This document shows positions 49,365 through 61,294 of a stretch of 64,000 nt of DNA, piece after piece. This DNA comes from Galbula dea (taxonomy: Eukaryota; Chordata; Aves; Piciformes; Galbulidae). The notes beneath the pieces are model-generated. The model was not told where the DNA came from and did no database searches. It was given only the letters and a program-made list of their open reading frames with translations. The position numbers were made by a program, and so were the translations under genes. The stretch is taken from NCBI GenBank assembly GCA_013399015.1, contig VWZX01008170.1, positions 43,925-107,924 of the forward strand, read 5' to 3'. Every line of letters starts with the position of its first letter. Position 1 is the first letter of the stretch.

Positions 49365-50638
49365 TGACTTAATTTCTTCTGGGTAACAAAATTACTTTCA
49401 CCAAAACACAAAGTAATGCCAGTATTGCAGCCATTTATGTATGCACCCACACACGTATAGAATCTCAAGTGAACTGAATTAACCAAGACAGAATGTGGAG
49501 AAGTAACAAGTTTTAGATTACATAACTAAGAACAAAGTGAATACATAAGGATTTGTCACTAAAAGTAGCCAAGCTTACACAATCCTAAAGAACAGGTATA
49601 TCACCATCATAATGCAATGTGCTTTTAGTCCCTCAACAAGATTACGTTTACATGCTGTTTACTGCTCACTGTGACATTTCAAGGCTGTAGTTTAAAAACT
49701 TTAAGTACCAAAGCCCCAGTGTGCCCATAAACAACACAGTTCACAGTGAAACAGCCAGCAGTTACTGAGAGGCTACGTTCTCCTGGTAACGATCAGTCAA
49801 TGTGAAACCACCATCTTAGAAGGTGAAACCATTCAAAATGACCCAGAGCTTTTGCGTAAGCTGGTGAAGTGCTCCTGAAGGGGAGTGTAAACTGCCCTGC
49901 TAAATTTGGATAGACTTCTGCAGTCTACAAGTCAGAGCCAGGAAGGAAAAAGAGATCTAGTTTTGAATAAGAGTTTCACTGAGCCACCTTTCAGACTAAC
50001 TAAGCCACCCACCTATCATTCAGTCAGGAATACCTCAGGAAGAATGAAAAAAACATTTACTTCCCCCCAGTTCCCAGGCAATGTTAACGCGCTCTACAAA
50101 CACAGCAGGGCAGCTACAACTTGTCTACACATCTCAGGTACGTGGTTGGAAAACACTGGAAAACTATGAAGCACTATGAGAAAAACACCACAGACATACC
50201 AAAGCAGGACAGATGGCAATGCTGTGACTGACATAACTGACCTTTTTTTTATTTAATTTTATTTTGTTAAGTTAACAACCACCTCCTCCCCTGGACAAGT
50301 AACACACTTTTAGCACCTCATCTGCACTATTAGTATTCAGCTTGGCTTCTGTGGAGTCCACCCTGCCTGAAATCCTCTTGGCTTGTGGAGTGTATTGCCA
50401 GGGCAAATAAACACTTTGTCCTCAGAAGTGGATTTATTTTCTGAAATACAACATCTCAGATTCCTCTTTCGTGGAGGCCTTACAGACTAATTAAGGGCGC
50501 AGACTTAATATTTCAAGATATTAAGTCCAAACTTGGGAAAAGGGGCAGTGGTACTCTAAGTGGACTACTGCATTCAAGAAGAATCCCTGTTCCTAGATAC
50601 AATACTTTCAGGGCAACCTTTTCCTGGGTATAGACATA
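49365..50638. other. Unique sequence; one weak exon candidate inside
   Basis: Contains the weak exon candidate at 50071-50137 and a T run near 50245-50252. Otherwise nothing recognised. Confidence 0.5.
50071..50137 (+). other. Weak candidate exon (67 bp)
   Basis: A pyrimidine-rich acceptor (TTTACTTCCCCCCAG) ends at 50070 and a strong donor (CAG then GTACGTGG) begins at 50138. The enclosed sequence is open in the frame reading QFPGNVNALYKHSRAATTC. The open frame extends upstream to about 49906, so it gives no proof of coding. It may be a non-coding RNA exon or chance. Confidence 0.2.
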
Positions 50639-50924
50639 TGTTGAGGGTCGAGGCTGGGCCAACCACCTACCCAATGACAGACAGTCCCTGTTACCTCCTC
50701 TCCCCACCCCCCATGGGAAGGGAAAGGGGATAAAAGAGAAACAGAGAGACTTGCGGATTGAAAAATAAAACTAAAACTACTGTATATATATGTATATACA
50801 TGTATATATATGTATAATAATATATACATGTATATATATGTATAATAATAATAATAATGATAAATGAAATACATACACATATGTGCAAAACCCAATACGG
50901 AACCCAAACCCCCTTTGATGGGGG
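50639..50924 (-). mobile_element. Partial LTR (same family as 48600), 3' part, antisense
   Basis: Read on the minus strand, the LTR 3' end ...GCCTCGACCCTCAACA terminates at 50639. Blocks in order match 49120-49359: ATCAAAGGGGGTTTGGGTT, the ATT run, the pyrimidine block before ATCCCCTTTCCC, and the CA terminus. The trinucleotide run has expanded into a TATG/TATA-rich tract at 50780-50858. Sequence beyond about 50924 does not match, so the 5' part is missing. Confidence 0.85.
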
Positions 50925-51837
50925 AATGCATTGTACAGATTTTTTAGTACTTAATTAAGGATAAACTTCTGCTCTTTTATGAGTTCTCTGATGTGGCTGT
51001 AGAATCGTGTATATGATATATGCAAACATGAATCAATGTAAGAATAAACAAGAAAGAAACCCGAAATAAAATAGTACATCAGAAGACTCCAAACTCTTTA
51101 CATTAGTGACTGTGGTGCTGCTGTAATCAAAATTCAGTGGAGATGGTCCTACAACTGGAATGCTGAAGTCAGTGGCTAATTCAAAACTACCACCACAGAA
51201 ACAGGGACTTAAAGTAAGATTAATCTTTGTCTCGCAGACAGAAAGGGACATAGGCAGTAACACTTACTGAAAAAGCACTGTAAAAATGATATGCAGATAG
51301 TGGAAGACAGCAGGGCCAGTCACCAGTACAGCAAAGCAGTTAGTTCAAAGAGATGTTTATTTGGAATAAAAATGACCTTGAAAGCAGCCTCCTGAACACA
51401 TACTAGTGGCATCAATCTGTTGGGGTTGGACAGTAAGGGCTTGCAAAGGTCAGGGAGTGGATGGAACTGGATATTAATGGGATCAGTGGGAGCTTGAGAT
51501 TTTTGCTAGGAAACAGAAAAAAAGGAAAACATGAAGATGCTAAAGTAAGGTGGACAACACAGGAGTGTCTGCCTGGAAAGCCTTCTCTTGCAAGGCAGCA
51601 ACTGCTGTTAAGGAGATTACATGGGGATACAGCAGACACAGGAAGTTCTCTCTAGAACCGAAACACCTGCATATCTGATATACAAGCTGTAAGAGAGATC
51701 TGCTGAAGATCTTGATCCCTTTAAAGCAGAGATCCAGAGTTTCAAAGGCACACCCTCACCCCCCAATCTGCTGATCAGTGAAATAAAACATTACCAACAC
51801 TCTCTTATGATTTGCAAGGGCATTTAGAAAACAGGAT
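50925..51837. other. Unique sequence; antisense exon-like frame at 51102-51186
   Basis: On the minus strand a frame reading FELATDFSIPVVGPSPLNF is bounded by GTGGTGGTAG (51187 side) and AAT then GTAAAG (51101 side). The acceptor lacks a good pyrimidine tract, so the exon call is weak. No repeats recognised. Confidence 0.3.
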
Positions 51838-52523
51838 CCTCACAAAGCCCTCTCGATGACACCAGTCCCGGAGCCACGAATTAACCCCTTGACTCTTACT
51901 ATGCATTCCTTCATCCATAGCTGACGTCAAGGGGATGGAGGAGAACACCACTTGATTTCCTGATCCCTTTAGGAGTTGTCCCAAAGCCCTAAAAACTCTC
52001 TTAATTGATCGTGAGCCTCTCATTGCTACATCATCACTACCCACCTGAAAGATCAGGAGTGGGTAATAATCTGCAGGATTCACAGGGGTAGGAATTTTAT
52101 CTACAACATCCTTTACCTGGGCTCCAGGGAGACAGCAGATGTCCCTATGAAGCGGGTTTGGTCTGCATATCGGGCCCTCTGCTCCACTCAGTAGGGAGTC
52201 ACCTATTACAATAGCCCGTTTGGTTTTCTTTCTATTGCCTGTTTTTATGACTGGCTTGAGACGGGTTGGCCTTGGTGGCATTTCTGGCCCTCGTGAGCCC
52301 TCACCTTCACCCACAACCAGTTCCTCCTGGTATCTGTTCTGCAGGGGTACTATAGGCTGTGTACTACTCAAAGGAACGCGCTTCCTCCTTTTCTTTCGCT
52401 GGGCAGAGACCTGCTCCCAGGAACCCTGCTCCGTTTGGTCACTACAGAAAGACTGGGGAGCTTGTTGATGAGAATATATAGAATTCTTTGCTCCACCAGA
52501 AGCTGCTTCCCATTCTGTTTTTG
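51838..52523 (-). pseudogene. CR1 ORF1 esterase fragment, inverted relative to the adjoining CR1 tail
   Basis: ORF1 of CR1 carries a PHD-like finger and an SGNH/GDSL esterase domain (established for CR1-like elements) and is thought to act in the ribonucleoprotein. The minus strand is open from about 52523 to 51838 without a stop. It starts SKTEWEAASGGAKN, then WEQVSAQRKKRRKRV, VPLQNRYQEE, the nucleophile block AIVIGDSLLSGAEG, YYPLLIFQVGSDDVA and VNSWLRDWCHREGF. It then breaks off before the catalytic Asp-His block (DGxHLT) seen in the 55.6 kb copy. The PHD-like N-terminus is absent. Its 5' edge touches the + strand CR1 tail at 52524 with no spacer, suggesting one event (twin priming). Confidence 0.85.
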
Positions 52524-52785
52524 AAGAGAATGGTTGTAAAGTCTAACACAGGAGGTTCCATGTGAAGACAAGAAAAAAAATTTTCACAGTGAGGATGCCA
52601 GAACACTGGAATAGACTACCCAGAGATTTTGTAGAGTCACCTTCTCTGGAGATATTCAAAACCCCTGTGGAAACGCTTCCGTGTGACCTGGTCTAGGGAA
52701 TTGTGCTCTGGCCAGGGGGTTGGCCTAGGTGATCTTTTGAGGTCCCTTCCAGATCCTAATGTTCTGTGATTCTGTAATTTTGTGA
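52524..52785 (+). mobile_element. CR1 (class b) 3' tail, sense, joined to inverted ORF1
   Basis: Starts at GAAGAGAATGGTTGTAAAG, matching GGCAATGGTTGTAAGCTGAA of other class b copies, and ends at AATGTTCTGTGATTCTGTAA. It contains the ORF2 terminal block (HWNRLPRDFVESPSLEIF-like, in degraded form) and the 3' UTR. The sequence right of 52790 is not CR1, so the ORF1 to the left does not continue beyond this tail. Confidence 0.93.
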
Positions 52786-54656
52786 GTATTCCTCAGTCTA
52801 CATCCATTTACTACTCAAGAAAGTCTCAGTTTCTCATAGGTCCTGACTCATACCTGCCAGATGCAGATTGGTGCCTCATACCCTAGGACATCTTATGCCC
52901 TACAAGTCTGCCTAAAAGAAAGTTTATCTTCTGGAATATGTCTATTTATGGTTCATGTTTACTGATTTTTAACTGGTTACCTATAAAGCCGTAAACCCTT
53001 CTAGCTTCTCCTTTTTCATGCTTTGAATAAGGCAGAAATTTCTCTGTTATTCTCAACACATTCTGAGCACTTTAGGGACTGATCATACCACTTTAAGTCA
53101 ACCCAATAGCATTAAAGTTCAACAGTTGCAGAACTGCATGATATGGATCACAGTCCTGTGATGTTACGAAAATCCTCACTCATTGCTGCCAGACTGCCTC
53201 AGCAGACTCATGCTGAGAGTCACTCTGATCTGGGGGTGGGAAGGAATTTTACACTTGATGAAAAAAACACTAAAACTTTTAATTTCTCTTTGTACAATGA
53301 GACATAGTTACTTGCCCAAAGGATCTGGTATATCTTACCATATTAATTCCTTGGCAGTGGAAGGACTCTCAAGCTCTGGTACCATTCTTGTTCTTTGCTT
53401 GTGAAAGTTTCTAAGCAGAGGAATGTTTATTTTCCTTCTTTTCCCTTATTTAAAAAAAAAAATAAAAACTTTAACTGAAGTCTTTGTGCCTGTTACAAAG
53501 TACAAAAGCATAACGTATGACCTGTATATCGAGGAAGTCAGGCTACGTGCTCCATCTACAGTCCTGTTTGATACAGTGAAGTATCAAACGGTTCTTTTCT
53601 CACCAAGTCACTGTGGGGACAGATCCATGGCATTCCATTTCTTACTTGGAGAACAGCAATATTTTAAAGAGAGTAAGAATATGAAAAATTTAGATTATAG
53701 AACATAGTTTTTCAGGATGCCAGACGTTCACACCCTTTGTATTTTGTGTAAATTAACACCTATTTTCATAGAGTGAAAAAACCCCCCACCAATCACAAAA
53801 CCTTTAGCCATTATGCTAATATGACATCCACTTACTCATTAATTAAACTGCAGACAGACATTGGCATTAACAGAAGCTTGCCATTACAGTCAAAAATCAC
53901 TAGGGAAGAATATATCTGGAATATTTAAAAAAATCTAAAGAAATTAACAGATATTTGAAGCTGCTGCATATAATGCATCAAATTTACTTGATAAACACAA
54001 AATGTCCCAGACCTAAAAGCCATTTCTTTGTTGATAGGTTCATAGCAGATTGAGCACAACTTTGACAAACCCATTTCCATGTTTACCTTCTTAAACTTTG
54101 AGTTCCTCACTACCTTTATTTAGATACGTTTTACTATGCTCTGCATTTATGGTAGATTTTTATGGTTTTTCATTAGTAGTTACATTTTAAAGAAGTGTTA
54201 TATAAATAGAAATTAACACTGAGTATCAAAAAAATTATCAATAACCACCTCAACTTCTGTATATCTTCAGCTGAAAGCTCTCCAGCTCGCTTTGGTACAA
54301 TCTGATCCCAACACAACTACTTAATTTGTGACTTTTTCTGAAGAAAAAAGAAGGTTAAACTAAGTGTACATATTTACTTTGGAATTGAGATTAATATACA
54401 TTATTGATTTACTGCAGTTTGCAACTTAACGTATTTTTTAAGCCTTTAAGAGTTTAAACCAAAGTTCTGTGTACTGAATTACTTATGCAAATATTGAATT
54501 AGAATTTAGTTTAAGCTATTGAAATGTAAAAGAGTGAAATATTATTTCGCTACTTCTGTTGCTACCTTCATTCTTTAAAATAATTAATACGAAAGCATTT
54601 CCTGTCAACTAACCTGCTGTCCCAAGATCACCAGCTCTCAGCACATTGATAGAAAA
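52786..54656. other. Unique AT-rich sequence
   Basis: No repeat or exon recognised. An A run lies near 53452-53466. Confidence 0.5.
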
Positions 54657-54860
54657 TCATAGAACCATAGAATCATCAGAGTCGGAAAGGACCTCAAAGA
54701 TCATTGAGTTCCAACCCCCCTGCCTGGAAGGGACACCATCCACTAGATCAGGTTGGCCAGGGCCCCACCCAGCCTTGTCTTAAAAGCTTTCAGGGTTGAG
54801 ACTTCCACAACCTCTCTGGGCAACCTGTTCCACTGTCTCACTACCAACCACGGTAACAGA
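54657..54860 (-). mobile_element. CR1 3' tail (class a), antisense
   Basis: Starts at TCATAGAACCATAGAATCATC and continues GACCTCAAAGATCATTGAG, CCTGGAAGGGACACCATCC, then CAACCTCTCTGGGCAACCTG to about 54860. It is 5'-truncated inside the ORF2 C-terminus. Confidence 0.93.
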
Positions 54861-55564
54861 ATTATAGATGTTTTCCACTACCCCAGCAACACATTAATCA
54901 CAGGTTCCAGCCCTAAATTCCTTGCCAGTCTGTGAGATGAAAGACAAGCACAGTTAATGCTGTTGGACACACTGTGAGCTTAGTTACCTATGTGACTTAC
55001 CATCAGAAATTGAGGAAATGGTGAAAGTTAAGAGGAAAGGAATAGCTAGAGAAGTAAAGCAAGGAAATATAAAGCATCTCATCTCCACACTCAGACAACA
55101 ATGGTGAGTCCAGAGAAATCCAATGAGACAATTGGAGGAAGAAGACAGAAACTGGTGGACAGCTCTGTTAGAATGATTTTTCCCTAATACACAAGGATTG
55201 ACATGGAATAAAGTAAAAATATGTTCATGGATGAGGTGGCTAAGGAACTGCAAACCCTGTGAACACGGGAAAAACATAAGTGACAAGTCAGCTTAAAAAA
55301 ACCCCAGAATATTAGAGTGAAGGGAAATTGCTCTTAAAGCCTGAAGTGTATGTCTTAGGAAGGAGAGGAGACAAAAGCTAATGTAGGTGTTGGAGTCAAG
55401 ATTACGATGCTCATATGGTAGGACATAGAATGTGTTAGAGAGCCCTACAGAAGCTAAAGCATGAAAAGTTGAGAATGTGGCTGAGTTTTGATGAAAGAAG
55501 AAAGTTCAGCTAGAACTTTCAGAAGTTCAGAAGAAAGTTCAGAGGTAATCTGTGAGGCAGTGAG
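54861..55564. other. Unique sequence upstream of the near full-length CR1
   Basis: No gene recognised. Short direct repeats of GAAAGTTCAG / AGAAGTTCAG lie at 55498-55545, just before the presumed CR1 5' end. Confidence 0.5.
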
Positions 55565-55834
55565 ATCAGCACAGACCAAGGTGAGTGTGGGGGGTGAATT
55601 CTAAATCAGGCTGTACAGGGAGGTTCCTGACCCTAGGGACCCCCAAGCAGCCTTCAAGCCCCATCCAGAGCCAGAAGTGCATGACACCCAATCAAGGTGA
55701 GATCCAGGATCAGGGTGGATCCAGGATCACTGTGGGAGATTTGAACATGGTGAAACTGAAACAAGCAGCTAGTCTGCGAGGCTGCAAGAGCAGCACAGAA
55801 AGAGCACAGACCAAGACCCAGCAATGGTTTCCAA

Positions 55835-56883
55835 ATGAGTGAAAGCCATTGCTGCTACTACCAGAAGCGTACTGCAGTATCCCCAAGGAAGGATGCAGCT
55901 GTTCAGGTCCCTGGCTGCACAGAGTGTCTGAACCTGGTATTAGTACCAGAGGACAGTGTAAGAGACATCTGCATAAGATGCAACCAGGTGAATGACTTGC
56001 TGTGCTTGGTGGCAGAGCTCAAGGAAGAAGTCAAGAGGCTAAGAAGTATTAGGGAAAGTGAGAGGCAAATAGACTGGTGGAGTAGAACCCTTTTGACCCC
56101 AAAAGAAGTCCAGCAGGAGATGGTGAAGCCCTGCCCTTCCTGCCATCAAGGAGATGGAATAAACCAAGTAGATGGGGGTGGAATTGAAACAGGTCCCTGA
56201 TCAAAGAGGTAAAAAATTCCCCCTCGGCCCCCATCACCTCCCCAGGTGCCCTTGAAGAACAGATATGAAAGCCATGGACCCAGAGAGTCAGGCAGAGGAC
56301 AGTCAAGAAGATCTGTTGAGAAGGTCTTCTGGTTGTATCCCATCTACTAGACAGATTACAACCACAGCTATAAAAAAGCCCAGGAAGGTGCTAGTAGTTG
56401 GAGACTCCTTACTGAAAGGCACTGAGGCATCCATTTGTCACCCAGACTACCTCTCTAGAGAGGTTTGTAGCCTGCCAGGGGCCCCCATTCGCGACATTGT
56501 GAAAAAAATGCCTGGTTAAACTGAATGATTACTATCCACTCTCAGTCTTCTATATAGGATCAAATGTGTCTACAATGAGAAGATTCCACAACATCAAAAG
56601 GGACTTCATATCCCTTGGAAAGTTGTTGAGGGGATCGGGAGCTCAGATAGTATTCTCTCTCCTCCCCGTAGGAGGCTGGGACCCAAGGAGAAGGAGTCAA
56701 ACCACCTGCGTGAATGAGTGGCTGCATGGCTGATGCTACGCTCAGGGCTTTGGGTTCTACAATCTCAGATGTTCCTTTGAGAGTCCAGGCATGTTGACAA
56801 AGGATGGGTTGCATCTGACCAGGTGGGGTAAGAATGTTCTGGAGAAGCAGCTGGCTGGACCCATCAGCAGAGCTTTAAGCTAG
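55835..56883 (+). pseudogene. CR1 ORF1 (PHD-like finger plus SGNH esterase), frameshifted
   Basis: The first frame (55835-56200) has CTECLNLVLVPEDS then RDICIRCNQVNDLLCLV, a Cys-pair finger of the PHD-like type, followed by a charged helical stretch (ELKEEVKRLR) and QQEMVKPCPSCHQGDG. It then stops. The esterase lies in a second frame from 56265: KVLVVGDSLLKGTEAS (nucleophile Ser in GDS), SREVCSLPGAPIRDIVKKMPG, then TAA at about 56519. The rest continues in a further frame with YYPLSVFYIGSN, VNEWLHGWCYAQGFGFYN and KDGLHLTRWGK (candidate catalytic Asp-His, about 56797-56830), ending SRALS then TAG. Both expected halves of the esterase are recognisable. ATG at 55835 is chosen because the homologous frame starts there. 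Confidence 0.85.
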
Positions 56884-57030
56884 ATGTGTCAGGGGGAGGG
56901 GATCTGCTTCTGAATGAATGGGAAAACAGAAAGTATGGTGTATAACATCTGTGAATCCCAAGGGTACTGGTGCCAGAAGGTGCCAAGGCTGAAAGCCTAG
57001 CTGAAGTGCCTTTACGCAAACGCATGCAAC

Positions 57031-59753
57031 ATGGGTAATAAGCAGGAGGAGTTGGAGGCCATGATGCAACTTGATAACTTTGATCTGATTACTTTCACAG
57101 AAACATGTTGGGACGATTCACATGAATGGAAAACAGCAATGGATGGCTACAGACTACTCAGAAGAGACAGGTTAGGAGTGAGGGGTGGGAGTGTTGCCCT
57201 CTATGTTAGGCAATGGATAGACTGTGAAGAACTGGCTCTGAGCAACAGGCATGAACAAGTTGAGAGCTTATGGGTTAAACTTAAAGATCAGAACAGCAAA
57301 GGTCAGCTTGTGAATGGGGTCTTCTACAGGTCACCTGACCAATTGGAACCTGTTGATGAGGCCTTCTTGCTTCAGCTGCAGGAAGCTTTGAGCTCACTGG
57401 CCGTCATCCTGGTGGGGGATTTTAACCACCCAGACATCTGCTGAAAGAACAATACAGCAGGCTGTAGGCAGTCCAGGAAACTCCTGGAGTTTGTGGATGA
57501 CAACTTTCTGGTACAGGTTCTAGATGAACCAACCAGAGATAAAGCACTACTAGACCTGGTGCTAACCAATGCAAAAGATCTCATTAAAGAGGTGAAGGTT
57601 GAAGTCTAGGCTGCAGTAACCATGCCTTAGTCAAGGTCATAATCTCTAGAAATATAGGCATGGCACAGAGCAAATTCAGGACTTTAAACTTCAGGAAGGC
57701 AAATTTCCAGCTTCTGAGAGGCTTGCTGAGTGAAGTCTCCTGGGAGACTGTACTTAAGGACATGGGAACCCATCAGACCCGGCAGTTCTTTAAGCATACT
57801 CTTCTTAGAGTGCAAGAGCCCTCCATTCCTCTGTGCAAGAAAACAAGCAGGGCAGGAAGGAGACTGATGTGGCTGAGCAAGGACCTGCTTCTCAAACTGT
57901 GGCGCAAGAAGGAAATGCACAGGCAGTGGAAGCAGGGTCAAGTGGCCTGGGGAGAATATGGGGAAACGGTTAGGAAGGTAGGAACAGGATCAGGCAGGTC
58001 AGGCACAGATGAAGCTGAACTTGACGAGGGATGCAAAAAATAATTTAAAAAGGATTCAATAACTACATTAACCAGAAAAAGAAGGTCAGGGTGACTGTTC
58101 CCCATCTGATGAACAAGGAAGGAAAATTAGTCACAAAGGACATGGAGAAGGCTGAGCTACTCAGTGAGTTCTTCATTTCATTCTTTACTGGAAGCCAAGC
58201 TTCCTGCACCAATGATGATTTGGTAGTCCCAAGTGAGTATTGGGGGAGTGAAGGACCTCTCACAGTGAGTGAAGAGCAGGTTCAGGATCACCTACTGAAA
58301 CTTGCTAAGAGCAAGTCTATGGGCCCTGATGATACATCCTAGGGTCCTGAGGGAACTGGCTGATGTAGTTGCAGGCCCACTCTCCATCATATTTGACAAG
58401 TCATAGAAGTCAGATGAAGTCTTGAGTGAGTGGAGGAAGGGTAGCATCACCCTTATTTTTAAAAAGGGTAGAAAGGAAGACCCATGGAACTATAGGCCTG
58501 TGAGCCTCACTTCTGTGCCTGGGAAGATCATGGAGTGGATTGTCATGGAAGTGATGTTAAGGCACATGAGAGACAAAGAGGTGAGTCTAAGAAGCCAACA
58601 TGGATTCACTAATGGCAAATCATACCTGACCGACCCAGTAGACTTCTATGATGGAGTGACTGCAACGGTTGATGAGGGAAGGCTGACTGATGTCATCTAC
58701 CTGGACTTTTGTAAGGCCTTCAACACAGTTCCAAATGACTTCCTTATCTCCAAACTAGAGAGATATGGATTTGAAGGGTGGACTACTTGGTGGATAAGAA
58801 ATCATCTGGATGGACACAACCCGAAAGTTGTTGTTAATGTCTCTTTGTCTAGGGTAAGACCAGTGATGACTGGTGTCCCTCAAGACTCTGTCTTGGGACC
58901 AGTGCTCTTCAATATCTTTATTAATGACCTAGACAGGGGTATTGAGTGCACCCTCAGCAAGTTTGCAGATGACACAAAGCTGAGTGGTGTGGTTAGTGCG
59001 CCAGAAGGGAGGGATGCCATCTAGAGGGACCTGGACAAACTCAAAAGGTGGGTCTGTGAGAATCAGAGGAAGCTTACTAAGTTCAAGTGTAAGGTCCTGC
59101 ATCTGGTAGAGGCAATCCAAGATATAAATACAGATCGGGAGAGGAACTTATTGAAAGTAGCCATGCAGAGGAGGATGTGGGGATCATGACAGACGATAAG
59201 CTGGATATGAGCCATCAATGTATACTCGCAGCCCAGAAGGCCAACTGTATCCTGGGCCGCATCAGGATAGGCATGAGCAGCAGGTCTAGGGACGTGATTC
59301 TACCACTGTATTCTGCCCTCATGAAGCCCCACCTTGAGTACTGCTTCCAGTTCTGGGTTCCTCAGCATAGACCTCTTGGAGCGGGTCCAGAGGAGGGCCA
59401 CAAAGATGATCAGAGGACTGAAACATCTCCCCTACGAGGATAGGCAGAAGGAGTTGGGGTTGTTCAGCCTGGAAAAGAGAAGGCTTTGAGGGGACCTTAT
59501 AGTAGCGTTTCAATACCTAAAGGGTGGTTGCAAGATAGAAGGGGAGAGACTTTTCAGCTGGTCAGATTGCAATAGGACACGGGGGAATGGTTACAAGCTG
59601 AAGGAGGGGAAATTTAGACTAGAAATTAGAAAGAGGTTCTTTATCCAGAGGGTGGTGAGGCATTGGAACAAGTTGCCCAGAGAAGCTGTGGATGCCCCAT
59701 CCCTTGCAATGCTCAAGGCTAGTCTGGATGTGGCCCTGGGCAACTTGGTCTAG
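57031..59753 (+). pseudogene. CR1 ORF2 (endonuclease plus reverse transcriptase), broken
   Basis: The ATG at 57031 follows an in-frame TAG and starts MGNKQEELEAMM. The APE-type endonuclease keeps ITFTETCWDD (catalytic Glu) and VGDFNHPDIC, where TGA then replaces the usual Trp. LLDLVLTN is kept near 57550, and the SDH motif appears as SNH in a shifted frame near 57620. The linker frame is 57660-58043. The RT (58091-58342, 58422-59024) has NYRPVSLTSVPGK, SQHGFTNGKSYLTD, YLDFCKAFNTV, GVPQDSVLGPVLFNIF (Gly to Asp) and intact FADDTKL. TAG at about 59022-59024 ends that frame. The remainder, RQCILAAQ-type to FFIQRVVRHWNKLPREAV, is spread over frames to 59753. Domain order and total length fit a normal CR1 ORF2 of about 900 codons. 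Confidence 0.88.
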
Positions 59754-59844
59754 TGTGTGGCACCCCTGCCCGTGGCAGGGGGGTTGGAACTAGATGGTCT
59801 TTAAGGTCCCTTCCAACCTGTGCCATTCTAAGATTCTATGATTC

Positions 59845-60284
59845 AGTTCCATCACAATAGTACTACCACCTTCTCCTACATACATAATTAAGACAGAAGA
59901 AAGGTGAAAAATAACAACTGCACTGGAGACAAGGCTGACTGGAAAAGTAGGTGAGTATAAACTGCACAACAGGTACTTAGAGATCAAACCAGCGTCATCT
60001 CAGGAATATTGTGCTTGAATTAATGATGTATTTTTTAGCTACTAATGACAATTTAAATCAGGATCATTTTCCTAGCTCCAGTGGGTTAATGCAGAGGTTT
60101 CCTCTCCTCAGTTTCTTTGCCTCTAACTTAATGTCTTCTCTCAAACATTCATGTTACCCTTTAGATGACCACTTGTGCTTCACCTCCCTTTGTTTATTTC
60201 TGCACAATCCAATCAGACTGCCACCACTACAATCTCTGGATAAGAAGCTGAAAGATCAGATTCCAAAGTCATCAATATAACGGC
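59845..60284. other. Unique sequence
   Basis: Lies between the CR1 terminus and the partial LTR. No gene or repeat recognised. Confidence 0.45.
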
Positions 60285-60703
60285 AAGTTGCCAAGTTTGT
60301 TTTCATTACAGAGACAGCATCCTCCAGACAAAGCTCTCCTCAGATGTCGGCCATTAAAGAGCAGGAGAGGAAGAAGGAACTGCCCCTCAGTTTTCTATTG
60401 AATATGACTACACGGAGTGTAATACTTGGTCAGTTTAGGGTCACCTGTCCTGTCTGCTCCTCCCTAAAGGTGCAGCTTTTACTCTGCACCCTGCAACGAG
60501 AGACACAAGATTTAACAGTGACCCTGGTTTGCATACCAATCCTTGGTAGTAAATCTAAACATTAGGTCTTGTCACTGCTAGAAGCAGGCAGTCTCTGTAA
60601 AAGTATGCTGTTAGTTTCAGAAAGTGCAGTCACTTAGAGGAGCATTAGCTAAAAAGTAAAATCACTGAACAGAATTTGTTCTGTTTTAACCCAAACCAGG
60701 ACA
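60285..60703 (-). mobile_element. Partial LTR (same family as 48600), 5' part, antisense
   Basis: The LTR 5' terminus, read on the minus strand as TGTCCTGGTTTGGGTTAAAAC, lies at 60703. The match to the 48600 LTR is clear down to about 60397 (AAGCTGCACC, GGAGCAGACAGGACAGGTGA, CATATTCAATAG) and weaker to about 60285. The 3' half is missing, so no target duplication can be tested. Confidence 0.82.
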
Positions 60704-61035
60704 CACTCTGTTCTGTAGTATGAGTGGGAATGAAGAGATTTACAAGTGATAAAGCCATCTTTAAAAGGCCATTTTTCACATGTGAACTGTGGCAGTTCAG
60801 AGAGACTTGTTATGCCTATGGTGTTGCTTCAAGGAAAAAGAATTAATATAGTTTGTGGATGGAAGAGTAGCTGGCAAGTACAAAAGCATAAAGAATCACA
60901 AAGGAAAGAAAACTGGGTAAATGAATTACTGAACTGGGTAAATGCAGGGTTGGAGATGGTAGTTCATGGCTGTAGGAGCCTGATACCTCCTTAAATGACT
61001 AATGTCTTTAACCTTGAGTGGTGATGAAACAATGT
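60704..61035. other. Unique sequence between two LTRs
   Basis: No gene recognised. The last 15 bases (GTGATGAAACAATGT) may be the left remnant of the CR1 that continues at 61692. Confidence 0.4.
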
Positions 61036-61261
61036 TGTCACGTGGGTGGAGGACCAGAAAGGCCTGCCTAGAGGGGGGGAGGTGCTCACACACACACCCC
61101 ACTCCGCTTCCCCCCCTGCCCCCAGGCAAGGACTGGCTGCCCCTTGCAGATAAGGAAATTAACATTGGAAAAAGATAAGTTCTGTGAAGGTAGGACAACT
61201 TCTTTTTCTGAGTTAATTTCTCTGTTATATGGCTGTGGCCACTCCACCCATATCCTGGATG

Positions 61262-61270
61262 TATAAAAAG
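61262..61270 (+). promoter_or_regulatory. TATA box of the LTR
   Basis: TATAAAAAG lies about 225 bp from the LTR start and 300 bp before AATAAA, the normal relation for an LTR promoter. Whether it is still active cannot be seen. Confidence 0.65.
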
Positions 61271-61294
61271 GACAGTGGCATATTGGTCAGTGTG

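Larger units (their letters stand above)
55565..59844 (+). mobile_element. Near full-length CR1 (class d), sense, both ORFs degenerate
   Basis: About 4.3 kb with all parts of a CR1 in order: a 5' leader (about 55565-55834, boundary uncertain), ORF1 (55835-56883), a 150-bp spacer, ORF2 (57031-59753), a short 3' UTR and the terminus GCCATTCTAAGATTCTATGATTC. It is the only copy here that keeps both ORFs, because most CR1 insertions are strongly 5'-truncated. Multiple frameshifts and stops show it is inactive. Confidence 0.93.

Noticed and set aside
50608..50931. 107-codon antisense frame with an isoleucine/tyrosine-rich segment
   Set aside because: It is the translation of the LTR and its expanded TATA-type microsatellite, not a membrane protein.
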